NCBI RefSeq assembly: GCF_003173715.1
Contig: NZ_CP029550.1
Span: 6,588,001 to 6,652,000, forward strand
Direction: 5' to 3'
Length of the DNA stretch: 64,000 nucleotides
From: Methylobacterium durans
Lineage (GTDB): Bacteria; Pseudomonadota; Alphaproteobacteria; Rhizobiales; Beijerinckiaceae
Position numbers and translations under genes: made by a program. The notes below the pieces were generated by a model. It was not told the origin of the DNA and ran no database searches. It saw only the letters and a program-made list of their open reading frames with translations. Shown here piece by piece: positions 30,110 through 40,174 of this stretch (its first letter is position 1; each line of letters opens with the position of its first letter).

Positions 30110-30857
30110 GTCGCCGTCCTCCGTCGCGGAGGTGGCGAAGCGGCCGATGGTGCCCGTCGGCGACACCTCGATCGAAACCTGCCTCGCATCGGCCTCGGAG
30201 TTCCGCCGGGCCGGCTCGTCGAGTGCCTCGGCCTCGACGCCCCAGGCCTTAAGCATCGGCGCCGTGATCAGCTGGTAGCGATTCGGCTCGTCCAGGGCGT
30301 AGGCGACAAGCAGCCGCTGCGAGAAGGGCCGGGTCACGAGGTCGGGGGTCCGCGTGGCGTATTCCGGCGGGACGAGCTGGATGCGCAGCCGGGCCAGCGC
30401 CGTCTCGAAGGGTTCCGCCCGGGTGGATGGCGGCGCCTCCTTCGGGTAGGGCCCGCCCGGCATCGTCTGCGCCAGGAACGCCAGGATGCGGCGCTGGCGC
30501 TCGGTGGCGCTCCTGCCGCGCAGGTCGCCGTGGAGGTTGCCGAGATAGAGCGTGTAGGCCTCGACGTGAACCTGTTCCGGGTCGTCGTCGACCGAGATCT
30601 TCACTTGCGGATACAGGCGGCGGAGAATGGCGACGATCTCGTCGCGGAAGCGTCCGTCCTTCAGGTCGTCGGCCCGTGCCGGGATCGGGCAGGCGAGCAG
30701 GACTGCGCATCCGAGCAGGAAACGGCGCGTCGGCCACATCGGAGGGCCTCCTGTCAGGCGATGGTCCTCCGGAAGACGATTTCGCCCGCCCACCGTCAAG
30801 ACGATGGCCGGGCGAAACCTTGATATTTCACGACCTTGTCAGGTCGTCGCTCGGTCT

Positions 30858-30912
30858 TTTCGGTCGGCGCTCGAACTCTGGATTGTAAATCCAGTCGATC
30901 CGTCGACCGAAA
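30858..30912 (-). other. Nested stem-loop immediately after tuf copy 2
   Basis: An outer 9-bp stem (tttcggtcg 30858-30866 with cgaccgaaa 30904-30912) encloses an inner hairpin ctgga/tccag (30878-30894). It starts four bases past the tuf stop codon. There is no following T-run, so it is more likely a 3'-end protecting structure or a Rho-dependent end than a classical terminator. Confidence 0.4.
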
Positions 30913-30915
30913 GCT

Positions 30916-32106
<1,191 letters not shown>

Positions 32107-32190
32107 CGTCTCTTTCCTGCGGCAAGGCCCGCGCTCGCGCGGGCCTGAACGGTCGCCCTCAAGTCTCGGAGCCGGGCGAAAGGCGCGGAC

Positions 32191-32219
32191 CGCTTAGAGG
32201 CAACCTGTCCTTTGATCAA
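32191..32219 (-). promoter_or_regulatory. Possible promoter of tuf copy 2
   Basis: On the minus strand TTGATC (32214-32219), a 17-base spacer and TAAGCG (32191-32196). The -10 is weak, but position and direction fit, between gcvP and tuf. The leader also carries a GCCCGCGCGAGCGCGGGC hairpin (about 32125-32144). Confidence 0.4.
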
Positions 32220-32272
32220 GGGGCGGTGTCGGACGGTCCCCGGCCCGCCCGGGACCGCCCGGACGAAACCCG

Positions 32273-35119
32273 CTACTCCGCCGCCTCCCCGTAGGCTTCC
32301 GGCGGCGGGCAGGAGCACATCAGGTTGCGGTCGCCGTAGGCGTTGTCGACGCGGTTGACCGGCGGCCAGTACTTGTCGATGCCGAGCGTGCCGGCCGGGA
32401 AGCAGGCGGCCTCCCGCGAGTAGGGCCGTTCCCAGGGGCCGATCAGGTCCTGCACTGTGTGGGGCGCGTTCTTGAGCGGGTTGTTCCGGGGGTCGCTGCT
32501 CCCCTCCTCGATCGCCCGGATCTCCTCCCGGATCGCCAGCATGGCGTCGCAGAAGCGGTCGATCTCGGCCTTGGTTTCCGACTCGGTCGGCTCGATCATC
32601 AGGGTGCCGGCCACCGGCCAGCTCATGGTCGGCGGGTGGAAGCCGCAATCGATCAGGCGCTTGGCGATGTCGTCGACGCTGATGCCGGCGCTCTTCTGGA
32701 AGGGCCGCACGTCGACGATGCACTCGTGCGCGACCCGCCCGTTCCGGCCGGCGTAGAGGATCGGGTAGGCTCCCGCGAGCCGCCGGGCGATGTAGTTGGC
32801 GTTGAGGATCGCGACCCGCGTCGCCTGGGTCAGCCCGCGGCCCCCCATCAGCAGGCAGTAGCTCCACGAGATCGGCAGGATCGAGGCCGAGCCGTAGGGC
32901 GCGGCCGAGACGGCGCCCGCCTCGCCGCTGCGCGGGTCGCCCGGCAGGAACGGGATCAGGTGCGCCTTGACGCCGATCGGCCCCATGCCCGGGCCGCCGC
33001 CCCCGTGCGGGATGCAGAACGTCTTGTGCAGGTTGAGGTGGCTGACATCCGCCCCGATGTCCCCGGGCCGGGCGAGGCCGACGAGGGCGTTGAGGTTCGC
33101 CCCGTCGAGATAGACCTGGCCGCCGTGGCCGTGGACGATGTCGCAGATCTCCCGCACCCGCTCCTCGAAGACGCCGTGGGTCGAGGGGTAGGTGATCATG
33201 CAGGCGGCGAGGTTCGCCCCGTGGCGCTCGGCCTTCGCCCGGAAATCGTCGAGGTCGATGTTGCCGTCGGCATCTGCCCCGACCACCACGACGCTCATGC
33301 CGCACATCTGGGCCGAGGCCGGATTGGTGCCGTGCGCCGAGGACGGGATCAGGCAGACGGTACGGTGCGCCTCCCCGCGCGAGAGGTGGAAGCTGCGGAT
33401 GGCGAGGAGCCCCGCATACTCGCCCTGCGCGCCCGAATTCGGCTGCATCGAGATCGCGTCGTAGCCCGTGATCGCGCAGAGTTTTTCCGAGAGGTCGTCG
33501 ATGAGCTGCCGGTAGCCCTGCGCCTGGTCCTCCGGCGCGAACGGGTGGATCTCGGAGAATTCGGGCCAGGAGATCGGCAGCATCTCGGCCGTGGCATTGA
33601 GCTTCATCGTGCAGGAGCCCAGCGGGATCATGGCCCGGTCCAGTGCCAGGTCCCGGTCGGCGAGGCGGCGCATGTAGCGCGTCATCTCGCTCTCGGCCCG
33701 GTTCATGTGGAAGATCGGGTGCGTCAGGTACTCGGAGGTGCGCACGAGCCCCTGCGGCAGCCGCGGCTCGGGCCAGCCCTCGTCGTAGGCGAGCTCGGAG
33801 CCGCCGAAGGCGTGCCAGACCGCCTGGACGATGTCGGGCCGGGTCCGCTCGTCCACGGTGATGCCGATCCGGTCGCTGCCGACCCGGCGCAGGTTCACCC
33901 CGTTCGCCAGGGCGTTCTGCAGGATCACGCCCTGGAAGGGGCCGACCTCGACCGTGATCGTGTCGAAGAAGGCGGGCGGGCGGACCGTGAAGCCGAGGCG
34001 TTCCAGGCCGGCGGCGAGGCGCACCGCGTCCCGGTGCACCCGGTCGGCGATGGCCTTGAGGCCGCGCGGCCCGTGATAGACCGCGTACATCGAGGCGATG
34101 ACGGCGAGCAGCACCTGGCTCGTGCAGATGTTCGAGGTCGCCTTCTCCCGGCGGATGTGCTGCTCGCGGGTCTGCAGGGCGAGGCGGTAGGCTCGGTTGC
34201 CGTTCGCGTCGACCGAGACGCCGACGATGCGTCCGGGCAGGGCGCGCTTGTGGGCGTCGCGGGTCGCCATGTAGGCGGCGTGCGGGCCGCCGTAGCCCAT
34301 AGGCACGCCGTAGCGCTGCATCGAGCCGACCGCGATGTCGGCGCCCATCTCGCCGGGCGGCTTCAGAAGCGTCAGGGCCAGTGGGTCGGCGGCGATCGCG
34401 GCGATCGCGCCCACCGCGTGGAGCGCCGCGATCGGACCCGAGAAATCGTGGACGTCGCCGCAAACGCCCGGATACTGGAACAGCGCGCCGAACACGGCGG
34501 CGGGGTCGAGGTCGGTGAAGGGATCGCCCACGACGATGCGCCAGCCGAGCGGCGCGGCGCGGGTCCTCAGCACCGCGATCGTCTGCGGCAGGCACTCGTG
34601 ATCGACGAAGAAGGCATCCGCCTTCGCGGTCGCGACGCGGTGGGCCATGCCCATCGCCTCGGCTGCAGCGGTGGCCTCGTCGAGGAGCGAGGCGTTCGCC
34701 ACGTCGAGCCCCGTCAGGTCGCAGACGAGGGTCTGGAAATTCAGTAGGGCCTCGAGCCGCCCTTGGCTGATCTCAGGCTGGTAGGGCGAGTAGGCCGTGT
34801 ACCAGGCCGGGTTCTCGAAGATGTTGCGCTGGATCGCCGGCGGCATCGTGGTGCCGTGGTAGCCCTGGCCGATCAGCGAGACGAGGACCCGGTTCCGGTC
34901 GGCCACGGTGCGGATGTGCTCGATCACCCGGCGCTCGCTCAGCGAGCGGCCGAAATCGATGCGCTCGGCCTGACGGATGCCCGCCGGCACGGTCTCGTCC
35001 ACGAGGGCGTGGAGGTCGGGCGCGCCGACGACGGCGAGCATGGCGGCGATCTCCGCCTGGCTCGGGCCGATGTGGCGGCGGTTGGCGAAATCGTAGGGGT
35101 CGTAACGGTCAGCGCTCAT
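32273..35119 (-). CDS. gcvP: Glycine dehydrogenase (decarboxylating), P-protein, single-chain form
   Basis: 948 residues, the single-polypeptide form. P-protein decarboxylates glycine with pyridoxal phosphate and passes the aminomethyl group to the lipoyl arm of GcvH. The N-terminus [18 protein letters not shown] and the PLP-lysine region [20 protein letters not shown] are diagnostic. In methylotrophs the glycine cleavage system also supplies C1 units and glycine in the serine cycle context. It is the last gene of gcvT-gcvH-gcvP, about 40 bases after gcvH. Confidence 0.98.
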   Translation of the reverse strand: MSADRYDPYDFANRRHIGPSQAEIAAMLAVVGAPDLHALVDETVPAGIRQAERIDFGRSLSERRVIEHIRTVADRNRVLVSLIGQGYHGTTMPPAIQRNIFENPAWYTAYSPYQPEISQGRLEALLNFQTLVCDLTGLDVANASLLDEATAAAEAMGMAHRVATAKADAFFVDHECLPQTIAVLRTRAAPLGWRIVVGDPFTDLDPAAVFGALFQYPGVCGDVHDFSGPIAALHAVGAIAAIAADPLALTLLKPPGEMGADIAVGSMQRYGVPMGYGGPHAAYMATRDAHKRALPGRIVGVSVDANGNRAYRLALQTREQHIRREKATSNICTSQVLLAVIASMYAVYHGPRGLKAIADRVHRDAVRLAAGLERLGFTVRPPAFFDTITVEVGPFQGVILQNALANGVNLRRVGSDRIGITVDERTRPDIVQAVWHAFGGSELAYDEGWPEPRLPQGLVRTSEYLTHPIFHMNRAESEMTRYMRRLADRDLALDRAMIPLGSCTMKLNATAEMLPISWPEFSEIHPFAPEDQAQGYRQLIDDLSEKLCAITGYDAISMQPNSGAQGEYAGLLAIRSFHLSRGEAHRTVCLIPSSAHGTNPASAQMCGMSVVVVGADADGNIDLDDFRAKAERHGANLAACMITYPSTHGVFEERVREICDIVHGHGGQVYLDGANLNALVGLARPGDIGADVSHLNLHKTFCIPHGGGGPGMGPIGVKAHLIPFLPGDPRSGEAGAVSAAPYGSASILPISWSYCLLMGGRGLTQATRVAILNANYIARRLAGAYPILYAGRNGRVAHECIVDVRPFQKSAGISVDDIAKRLIDCGFHPPTMSWPVAGTLMIEPTESETKAEIDRFCDAMLAIREEIRAIEEGSSDPRNNPLKNAPHTVQDLIGPWERPYSREAACFPAGTLGIDKYWPPVNRVDNAYGDRNLMCSCPPPEAYGEAAE

Positions 35120-35162
35120 GGGGCGTCCCCGGCGTCGGCGAAGCGGGCGGGCGGAGGGAGGG

Positions 35163-35525
35163 CTATTTCGCCATCGCCGCGTAGGCGGCCTCGTCCATCA
35201 GCCCGTCGAGGGCGGCAGGATCGTCGAGGCGGATCCGGTAGAGCCAGCCGGCGCCCTGCGGATCGGACGCGACGGAGCCCGGATCGTCGACCGCGGCCGG
35301 GTTGATCTCCGTCACCTCGCCCGCCACCGGGGCGTAGACGTCGGAGGCCGCCTTGACGGACTCGACCACCGCCGCGGCGTCGCCCTTCTTCAGCTTGGCG
35401 CCGACCTTAGGCAGCTCGATGAAGACAAGGTCGCCGAGTTGCTCGGCGGCGTGGGCCGTGATGCCCACGGTGGCGACCTCGCCCTCGAGCTTCAGCCACT
35501 CGTGCTCGTCGGTGAATCTCAGCAT
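35163..35525 (-). CDS. gcvH: Glycine cleavage system H protein
   Basis: 120 residues from the ATG at 35525 ([20 protein letters not shown]). The lipoylated lysine is Lys58 in ESVKAASD. GcvH shuttles the aminomethyl group between P, T and L proteins. The longer open frame upstream is antisense-like noise. It lies between gcvT and gcvP in the same transcription unit. Confidence 0.98.
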   Translation of the reverse strand: MLRFTDEHEWLKLEGEVATVGITAHAAEQLGDLVFIELPKVGAKLKKGDAAAVVESVKAASDVYAPVAGEVTEINPAAVDDPGSVASDPQGAGWLYRIRLDDPAALDGLMDEAAYAAMAK

Positions 35526-35556
35526 GGTCCGCTCCTGAAGGATTGAGAGAAAGTGG

Positions 35557-36753
35557 TCAGCTGCGCTTGAAGCCGGCCGGGACGAAGGGCAGGCGGGCGA
35601 CGGCGAGGGGCAGGCGCTGGCCGCGCAGCTCCGCGAAGATCGTGCGGCCGGGCTCGGCGAGGGAGGCGGGCAGGTAGCCCATGGCGACGGGCGCCTGCAG
35701 GCTCGGGCCGAACCCGCCCGAGGTGACGTGCCCGACCGGCTCGCCGCCCGTCTCCCCGGCATAGAGGGTGATGCCGGCCCGGACCGGGGCGCGCCCCTGC
35801 GGCAGCAGGCCGACGCGGCGGCGCTCGGGCCCTCGCTCCAACGCGCCGAGGATTCGCTCCGCGCCCGGGAAACTGCCCTCCCGGGCGCCGCCGCGGCGCC
35901 GGGCCGGCGAGATCGCCCAGGCGAGCCCGGCCTCGACCGGATCGGTGTCGGGGCCGATGTCCGAGCCGTGCAGGCAGAGACCTGCCTCGAGCCGCAGGGA
36001 ATCGCGGGCGCCGAGGCCGATCGGCAGCACCTCCGGATCGGCGAGGAGCGCTTCCGCGATCGGCTCCGCGGCATCGGCGGGCAGCGAGATCTCGAACCCG
36101 TCCTCGCCGGTGTATCCGGACCGGGCCACGATAGCCGGCGCACCGAGGATCGCGGTCTCGCGCACGTCCATGAAGCGCATCGCGGCGACGTCCGGGGCGA
36201 GCCGCGCCAGGGCCGCCTCGGCCCGGGGACCCTGCAGCGCGAGGAGGGCAGCCGGCTGCTCGGTGATCCGGATGCTGCCCGGCAGGCTCGCCCGCAGATG
36301 GGCGAGGTCCGCCGCCTTGTTGGCGGCGTTGACGACGAGCATCAGCCGGTCCCCGAGGTGCGCGACCATCAGGTCGTCGCGGATGCCGCCGGCCTCGTCC
36401 GTCAGGAGGCCGTAGCGCTGGCGCCCGGGCTGGAGGCCCAGGATGTCGACCGGGATCAGGCGCTCCAGCGCCGAAGCCGCCTCGGCCACGCCGGATTCCC
36501 CGGTGACGGCGATCTGGCCCATGTGCGAGACGTCGAACAGGCCGGCCGCGGCGCGCGCGTGCAGGTGTTCCTTGAGCACCCCGGCCGCGTAGTGGAGCGG
36601 CATCGCGTAGCCCGCGAACGGCACCATCCGGGCGCCGAGGCGCAGGTGAAGGGCGAGCAGCGGCGTCTCTCGCGGAGCGCCCGGCGGGGGTGGGGCAGCG
36701 CGGGCCGAAGCGTCACGCTCGACGGCAGCGGGGGGCACAGGTTCTGGAGACAT
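35557..36753 (-). CDS. gcvT: Aminomethyltransferase (glycine cleavage T protein)
   Basis: 398 residues from the ATG at 36753, chosen because GGAGAG lies four bases upstream; the conserved part begins at [20 protein letters not shown] after an Ala/Pro-rich N-terminal stretch. T-protein transfers the methylene group to tetrahydrofolate. Family motifs [28 protein letters not shown] and [14 protein letters not shown] are present. It is the first gene of the gcv operon, directly downstream of the glycine riboswitch. Confidence 0.97.
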   Translation of the reverse strand: MSPEPVPPAAVERDASARAAPPPPGAPRETPLLALHLRLGARMVPFAGYAMPLHYAAGVLKEHLHARAAAGLFDVSHMGQIAVTGESGVAEAASALERLIPVDILGLQPGRQRYGLLTDEAGGIRDDLMVAHLGDRLMLVVNAANKAADLAHLRASLPGSIRITEQPAALLALQGPRAEAALARLAPDVAAMRFMDVRETAILGAPAIVARSGYTGEDGFEISLPADAAEPIAEALLADPEVLPIGLGARDSLRLEAGLCLHGSDIGPDTDPVEAGLAWAISPARRRGGAREGSFPGAERILGALERGPERRRVGLLPQGRAPVRAGITLYAGETGGEPVGHVTSGGFGPSLQAPVAMGYLPASLAEPGRTIFAELRGQRLPLAVARLPFVPAGFKRS

Positions 36754-37266
36754 CGGTCTCTCCGCAACAGACGGCACCGGCAAAATCCGAGCGGATCCTG
36801 CCCCTGCCCCCATCTGTCGCGGTTACCTGAGAGCTTCTCTCAACCGCCGGGGCGGCTGAGATTTCTCCTTCGGTGGGCGCCGTGCGGCGCCTCTCTCCAG
36901 ATTGTCCAACGAGTGCGGTGATTGTGCCTGAGAGTTTCCGGGGGTGGTTGCTCCGTCGGCGCCATGGCCGGCTCGCGCCGGACTGGGCTCTCCCGCATCG
37001 TCTGTTTCGAACGCCGACAGCGTGTCATGTCGCGGCGCATCCTGCAAGCGCCGTACGGCCATGAGACCGCGACGCGACTGCGCCGCACGGCCATGTGATC
37101 GGGTCGGCTCGGCATCCTCCGTCCCATTGCGCTCCTTTTGGGCATTTCGACGCGAAACTGAGCTCGGAAGGATTGATTTCGTCCAAGTGTGGCAAGACTG
37201 GCATAGGGGCGGCCCGGTCCGCGGCCTAGGTTCGGCCCAACGCTTCTCGCTCCGGGATTCCGCCAC
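36754..37266. other. Divergent region between gcvT and the outer-membrane protein gene
   Basis: 513 bases. The minus-strand half holds the glycine riboswitch and the gcv leader. The plus-strand half (about 37060-37266) should hold the promoter of the outer-membrane protein gene; no strong -35/-10 pair was picked out. A TTGCAG near 37045 on the minus strand is a weak -35 candidate for gcv. No ORF in it looks real. Confidence 0.5.
36815..37003 (-). promoter_or_regulatory. Tandem glycine riboswitch
   Basis: Two aptamers can be read in the leader of gcvT. The first (about 37000 to 36912) has GCGGGAGAG, GCGCCGACGGAGCAA and AACTCTCAGGCACAA. The second (about 36908 to 36818) has TCTGGAGAGAGGCGCC, CACCGAAGGAGAAATCTC and CTCTCAGGTA. 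These are the conserved core pieces of the family. Glycine binding would turn on the gcv operon. No clear terminator follows, so control may act at translation start. Confidence 0.9.
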
Positions 37267-38118
37267 ATGCTCAAGTCGCTTCTGCTCGCGGGCGCCGCCA
37301 CTGCGCTCGTCGCTGGCGCCGCCGCCGCCGCCGACCTGCCGCGCCGCGCCGAGCCGCCGCCGGTCTTCACGCCCGTCCCCGTCTTCACCTGGACGGGCTT
37401 CTACCTCGGCACCCAGACCGGCTACGCGATCACCGACAACGGCCCGATCCGCACCCAGGGCAACGATCCGTTCACCATCGGCAACGTGGCCGCCGGCTTC
37501 CGCCCGGCCCGGATCCGCGCGGAGCAGGACGGCCTGACCAGCCTCGGCGGCGGCATCGGCTACAATTACCAGTTCACGCCGGGCGCCGGCTTCGTGGTCG
37601 GCTTCGAGGCCGACGCGACTTGGACCGACATCTCGAAGCGCCCGGTCTATTTCAGCCAGCGCGGGGATCCGGCGGCCTTCCAGCAGACGCTCGACTGGCT
37701 CGGCACCGTGCGCGGCCGCCTCGGCTACGCCTTCGACCGCGTCTTCGTCTACGGCACCGGCGGCTTCGCCTACGGCAACGTGCTCTACCGGTCGCGCTTC
37801 TTCAGCCTGGCGGCGGGCAACCCCCTCGCCTACGCGGGCCAGTTTGACGGCATCGAGACCGGCTTCGCCTACGGCGGCGGCATCGAGTACGCGATCCCAA
37901 CCGACAGCTTCCTCAACCGCTTCAACTTCGTCGGCTCGCTCCTGAAGGCCGATGCCATCACCCTGAAGGCGGAGTACCTGCGCTACGACCTCGGCAGCCG
38001 CAACGTGCTGGTGGCCGGCGGCCTGCTGCCCGCGGCGCCGGGCTCCTACACCTCCCGCTTCCGCACGGAGGGCAGCATTATCCGCGCGGGCTTCAACTAC
38101 AAGTTCAGCGGGTTCTAG
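37267..38118 (+). CDS. Outer-membrane beta-barrel protein (porin-like, Omp25/31 type)
   Basis: 283 residues with a clear signal peptide (MLKSLLLAGAATALVAGAAAAA, cleavage near ADLP). Mature part begins with a Pro-rich linker and then WTGFYLGTQTGYAI, the standard first strand of this family. The C-terminus ends IRAGFNYKFSGF with a terminal Phe, as required for outer-membrane insertion by BAM. Gly/Tyr-rich alternating strands run throughout. Such proteins are abundant structural or porin-like barrels in Hyphomicrobiales; the exact role is not known. It is transcribed alone, convergent with the TAXI gene. Confidence 0.85.
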   Translation: MLKSLLLAGAATALVAGAAAAADLPRRAEPPPVFTPVPVFTWTGFYLGTQTGYAITDNGPIRTQGNDPFTIGNVAAGFRPARIRAEQDGLTSLGGGIGYNYQFTPGAGFVVGFEADATWTDISKRPVYFSQRGDPAAFQQTLDWLGTVRGRLGYAFDRVFVYGTGGFAYGNVLYRSRFFSLAAGNPLAYAGQFDGIETGFAYGGGIEYAIPTDSFLNRFNFVGSLLKADAITLKAEYLRYDLGSRNVLVAGGLLPAAPGSYTSRFRTEGSIIRAGFNYKFSGF

Positions 38119-38159
38119 TCGGAAGGGCGCCGGTCCCGCCGGCGTCAAGCACGCGTTTC

Positions 38160-38200
38160 GAGGCCGGGTCCGCTCTCCGCGGGCCCGGCCTCACCGTTTT
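38160..38200 (+). terminator. Terminator of the outer-membrane protein gene
   Basis: A 14-bp stem with one T-G pair, gaggccgggtccgc / gcgggcccggcctc (38160-38173 with 38179-38192), loop TCTCC, followed by ACCGTTTTC. It is about 40 bases after the stop codon. Confidence 0.65.
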
Positions 38201-38221
38201 CAGGCGTCTCGCGACGCGCGC

Positions 38222-39604
38222 TCACTCCACCGCCCGCAGACCCGGCTTCGTGCCGGGCTTCGGGCGCAGCGTCTCGCCTTCCGCTGCCCGCCGCACCGTC
38301 GAGCGGGCCGCGTCGACAGCCATCGCGGCGGCCGAGATCGTGCGCGGCTCGGTGGGCCGGTCGACCGCGTGGCGGACGATCTCGGCCGCGAGGTCGTCGA
38401 TCTCGCCCGCGAGCGCTGGGAGCCTGGATGCATCGCCGGACCGGCGCGCCTCCGCCTGGATCTCGAGGAGCCGCTCGGTGGCCACCTCGACGCGCTCGCG
38501 GCGCAGGCGGGACAGGCGCTGGCGCAGCCACGCCAACCCCGAGCCGACGCCGCCGCCGAGGAAGGCGACGAGGTAGATCCAGGTCTCGTACCGCTCGATG
38601 AAGCTCTCCTGCTCGCGCTCGTAATAGTCGATCGCGCCCGGATGGATCGGCAGACGCGCCGAGGTCGCCGCCGCGGTCACGTCGTAGGCGGGCGCGTGGA
38701 TCGCGTTCGCGGCCGGCAGGGCGTCGGCGAGCGCGGTGCGCGTCTCGAACAGGTACTGCGTCACCTCGGCGGCGATGCTGCGGGAGAGGTTGGCGCGGGC
38801 CATCAGCCGGTAGGAGGCGCCGACTGTGGCGACGTCCTCCTCGGGCAGCTTCGGCTTGCCGCCGAACAGGCCCGCCGGCACGGTCACGGCCTGGAGCCGC
38901 GGGAAGCGCTCGATCAGCGCCGGCCCCTCCGACACGCCGAACAGGGCTACCCTGCGGGTGCGGCTCGCGCCCTGGACGAGGCCGATGATCCGCCGCGCGG
39001 AGGGCGTCGTCGGCGTCGTCACGAGAGCGACCGCCTCGATCCGCTTCTCGGCGAGCGCCTTGGCGAGGTCGTCCTCCTCGACGGGGACGAGGGTGACGGC
39101 GCCCGCGGGCACCGGGCCGGGTCCGGACTCGCGGAGCTGCAGCCCGTAATGCTCGACCGCGTCGCCGATCAGGGTCCGGTCGGCGTTGCGCGCGGCGATG
39201 ATGCCGAGGCGCCGCCGCGCGAGATCGGGGAAGGCGCGGATCCCCGAGCCCTCCGGCGCCACCACGATCAGGGCCTGCTCGCGCAGGACCGCGAGCGTGA
39301 GGCCGTTCGGGGGCAGCGACACGTCCGGCCGGACGACGGCGAGGTCGGCCTCGCCCTTGCGCAGGGACTCGGCGCTCTCGCGCACGCCGTCGAAGGGCAG
39401 CACCTTCAGCCGGACGCCCTTGTCGCGGGCGGCGAGCGCCTCCGCGTAGGCGCGCAGCAGGGCCGGCTCGGTGCCCCCGCTCGGGGCGACCGCGATGGTC
39501 AGGGTGCTCGCGCGCGACCAGTAGAAGGCCGTGCCCGCGGCGAGCGAGAGCAGCACGGCGACGACGAGGAAGACGAGCTCCCGGCTGATCGGCATCCTCG
39601 GCAT
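38222..39604 (-). CDS. Membrane-anchored TAXI-family solute-binding protein
   Basis: 460 residues from the ATG at 39604; a GTG at 39649 is an alternative. One N-terminal membrane helix (ELVFLVVAVLLSLAAGTAFYW) is followed by a TAXI-type binding domain (LTIAVAPSGGTEPALLRAYA, GEADLAVVRPDV). A second membrane helix follows (WIYLVAFLGGGVGSGLAWL), then an Arg/Glu-rich, probably cytosolic helical tail of about 100 residues. Usual TAXI proteins are soluble partners of TRAP transporters and lack the second helix and tail. No TRAP permease is nearby. Its ligand is unknown. Confidence 0.8.
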   Translation of the reverse strand: MPRMPISRELVFLVVAVLLSLAAGTAFYWSRASTLTIAVAPSGGTEPALLRAYAEALAARDKGVRLKVLPFDGVRESAESLRKGEADLAVVRPDVSLPPNGLTLAVLREQALIVVAPEGSGIRAFPDLARRRLGIIAARNADRTLIGDAVEHYGLQLRESGPGPVPAGAVTLVPVEEDDLAKALAEKRIEAVALVTTPTTPSARRIIGLVQGASRTRRVALFGVSEGPALIERFPRLQAVTVPAGLFGGKPKLPEEDVATVGASYRLMARANLSRSIAAEVTQYLFETRTALADALPAANAIHAPAYDVTAAATSARLPIHPGAIDYYEREQESFIERYETWIYLVAFLGGGVGSGLAWLRQRLSRLRRERVEVATERLLEIQAEARRSGDASRLPALAGEIDDLAAEIVRHAVDRPTEPRTISAAAMAVDAARSTVRRAAEGETLRPKPGTKPGLRAVE

Positions 39605-39787
39605 CGCCGTCCCGCGCCTCCCCGGCCGCAATCCGATGCTCCGCAACACTGCGACGGGCGAGATGGTTGCGAGAACCGGCCGTCGAGGCCCGCCATCGCC
39701 TGTGGGAAACCCCGGGAGGCAAACTCACATTTCGAAATTGCGGCGACCGGGCCACCCAGCACGGCCGCGCGGGGTCCGCAATTCGCG

Positions 39788-39809
39788 TCTCGCGCGCGCG
39801 CGCGCGAGA
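39788..39809. repeat. Alternating CG tract
   Basis: tctcgcgcgcgcgcgcgcgaga is a perfect palindrome around an uninterrupted run of eight CG steps. Such tracts can take up the Z-DNA form under negative supercoiling. It lies directly downstream of the minus-strand terminator. Confidence 0.7.
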
Positions 39810-39840
39810 AAAAACCCCGCGAACGCACGGTTCGCGGGGT
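39805..39840 (-). terminator. Strong minus-strand terminator upstream of the TAXI gene
   Basis: Perfect 11-bp stem, accccgcgaac / gttcgcggggt (39814-39824 with 39830-39840), 5-base loop, followed on the minus strand by six T residues (39809-39814). It is the most canonical terminator in the window, yet no ordinary gene lies upstream on that strand. It must end a short transcript, or attenuate transcription into the TAXI gene about 200 bases further on. Confidence 0.85.
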
Positions 39841-39926
39841 CAGGCAATTCCACGGGGCGTCCCTAACGGGCCACTGGCATACTGAATACCATTCCTAGCC
39901 GACGCGCAAGGGGCCAGCATACTCAT
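39840..39926 (-). CDS. Possible 28-residue leader peptide or short RNA end
   Basis: ATG at 39926 to TGA at 39840, with the stop codon touching the terminator stem. The peptide starts MSMLAPCASARNGIQYASG and ends PLGTPRGIA. There is no good ribosome-binding site, and a second ATG lies two codons in. An overlapping frame begins MPRKIPQNEYAG after a GGAGG. The close coupling of reading frame and terminator is what a leader-peptide attenuator would look like, but the transcript could equally be a non-coding RNA. I do not recognise the sequence. Confidence 0.3.
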   Translation of the reverse strand: MSMLAPCASARNGIQYASGPLGTPRGIA

Positions 39927-40030
39927 TCTGCGGAATTTTTCGCGGCATGCACTGTGATGCGCCTCCGGATGCGCCGATAGACGGCCGGGCTGGTCCCACC
40001 CGGGCAGGCCGTCTCGCGACCGGAAGAATT

Positions 40031-40046
40031 GTTCTCTATAACGAAC
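40031..40046 (+). promoter_or_regulatory. Operator-like inverted repeat, copy 1
   Basis: gttctctataacgaac: half-sites GTTC and GAAC around TCTATAAC, within the longer symmetric TTGTTC...GAACAA (40029-40048). It matches copy 2 at 13 of 16 positions. It contains a TATAAC that could be a -10 box, so a bound protein would compete with RNA polymerase. Confidence 0.5.
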
Positions 40047-40150
40047 AAACTTGGCGCTGTTTATAGCCTTTGACCGCTTCTCACCCCTGTTTTTGGAACC
40101 GAAACAATAAATTCTCCCCGCTTCGGGCGATCGGGAGATCGATCATCTCG

Positions 40151-40162
40151 GAACGATCGTTC
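40151..40162 (+). promoter_or_regulatory. Perfect 12-bp palindrome
   Basis: gaacgatcgttc is a perfect palindrome that overlaps the start of copy 2 of the operator-like repeat. It is probably part of the same regulatory site. Confidence 0.45.
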
Positions 40163-40174
40163 TTTAAAACGACC
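40159..40174 (+). promoter_or_regulatory. Operator-like inverted repeat, copy 2
   Basis: gttctttaaaacgacc, 128 bases after copy 1 and 150 bases before the first gene of the sulfonate operon. It differs from copy 1 at three positions. Two spaced sites would allow looping or cooperative binding of a regulator. Confidence 0.5.

Larger units (their letters stand above)
28443..30739 (-). pseudogene. Secreted protein gene (DUF1444-like) split by an IS701-family element
   Basis: The 5' part (30739 down to about 30110) starts MWPTRRFLLGCAVLLACPIPARA, a signal peptide, after a GGAGG ribosome-binding site, and runs to SATEDGD. The 3' part (about 28705 down to 28443) continues SRLLLPGFMERVRKALG and ends PELADHGR. 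Between them sits the IS element. The whole product would have been about 300 residues. The C-terminal segment, with LGTPEIVVAAPTREFIIAWT, resembles DUF1444 proteins; this is a tentative assignment. The codon bordering the element on the 3' side reads TAA in frame, so some flanking bases have been lost or belong to the element. The gene is inactive as sequenced. Confidence 0.75.

Noticed and set aside
30858..30912. Possible tRNA or tRNA remnant after tuf copy 2 (anticodon-arm-like ctggattgtaaatccag)
   Set aside because: The plus strand resembles a tRNA-Tyr anticodon arm, but there is no D-arm, no T-arm that pairs, and only about 55 bases between outer stems. It is better read as a nested hairpin at the mRNA 3' end.
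37267..38148. Minus-strand 441-codon frame opposite the outer-membrane protein and across the riboswitch
   Set aside because: Antisense to a gene with a clear signal peptide and terminal Phe, and it runs through a structured regulatory RNA.
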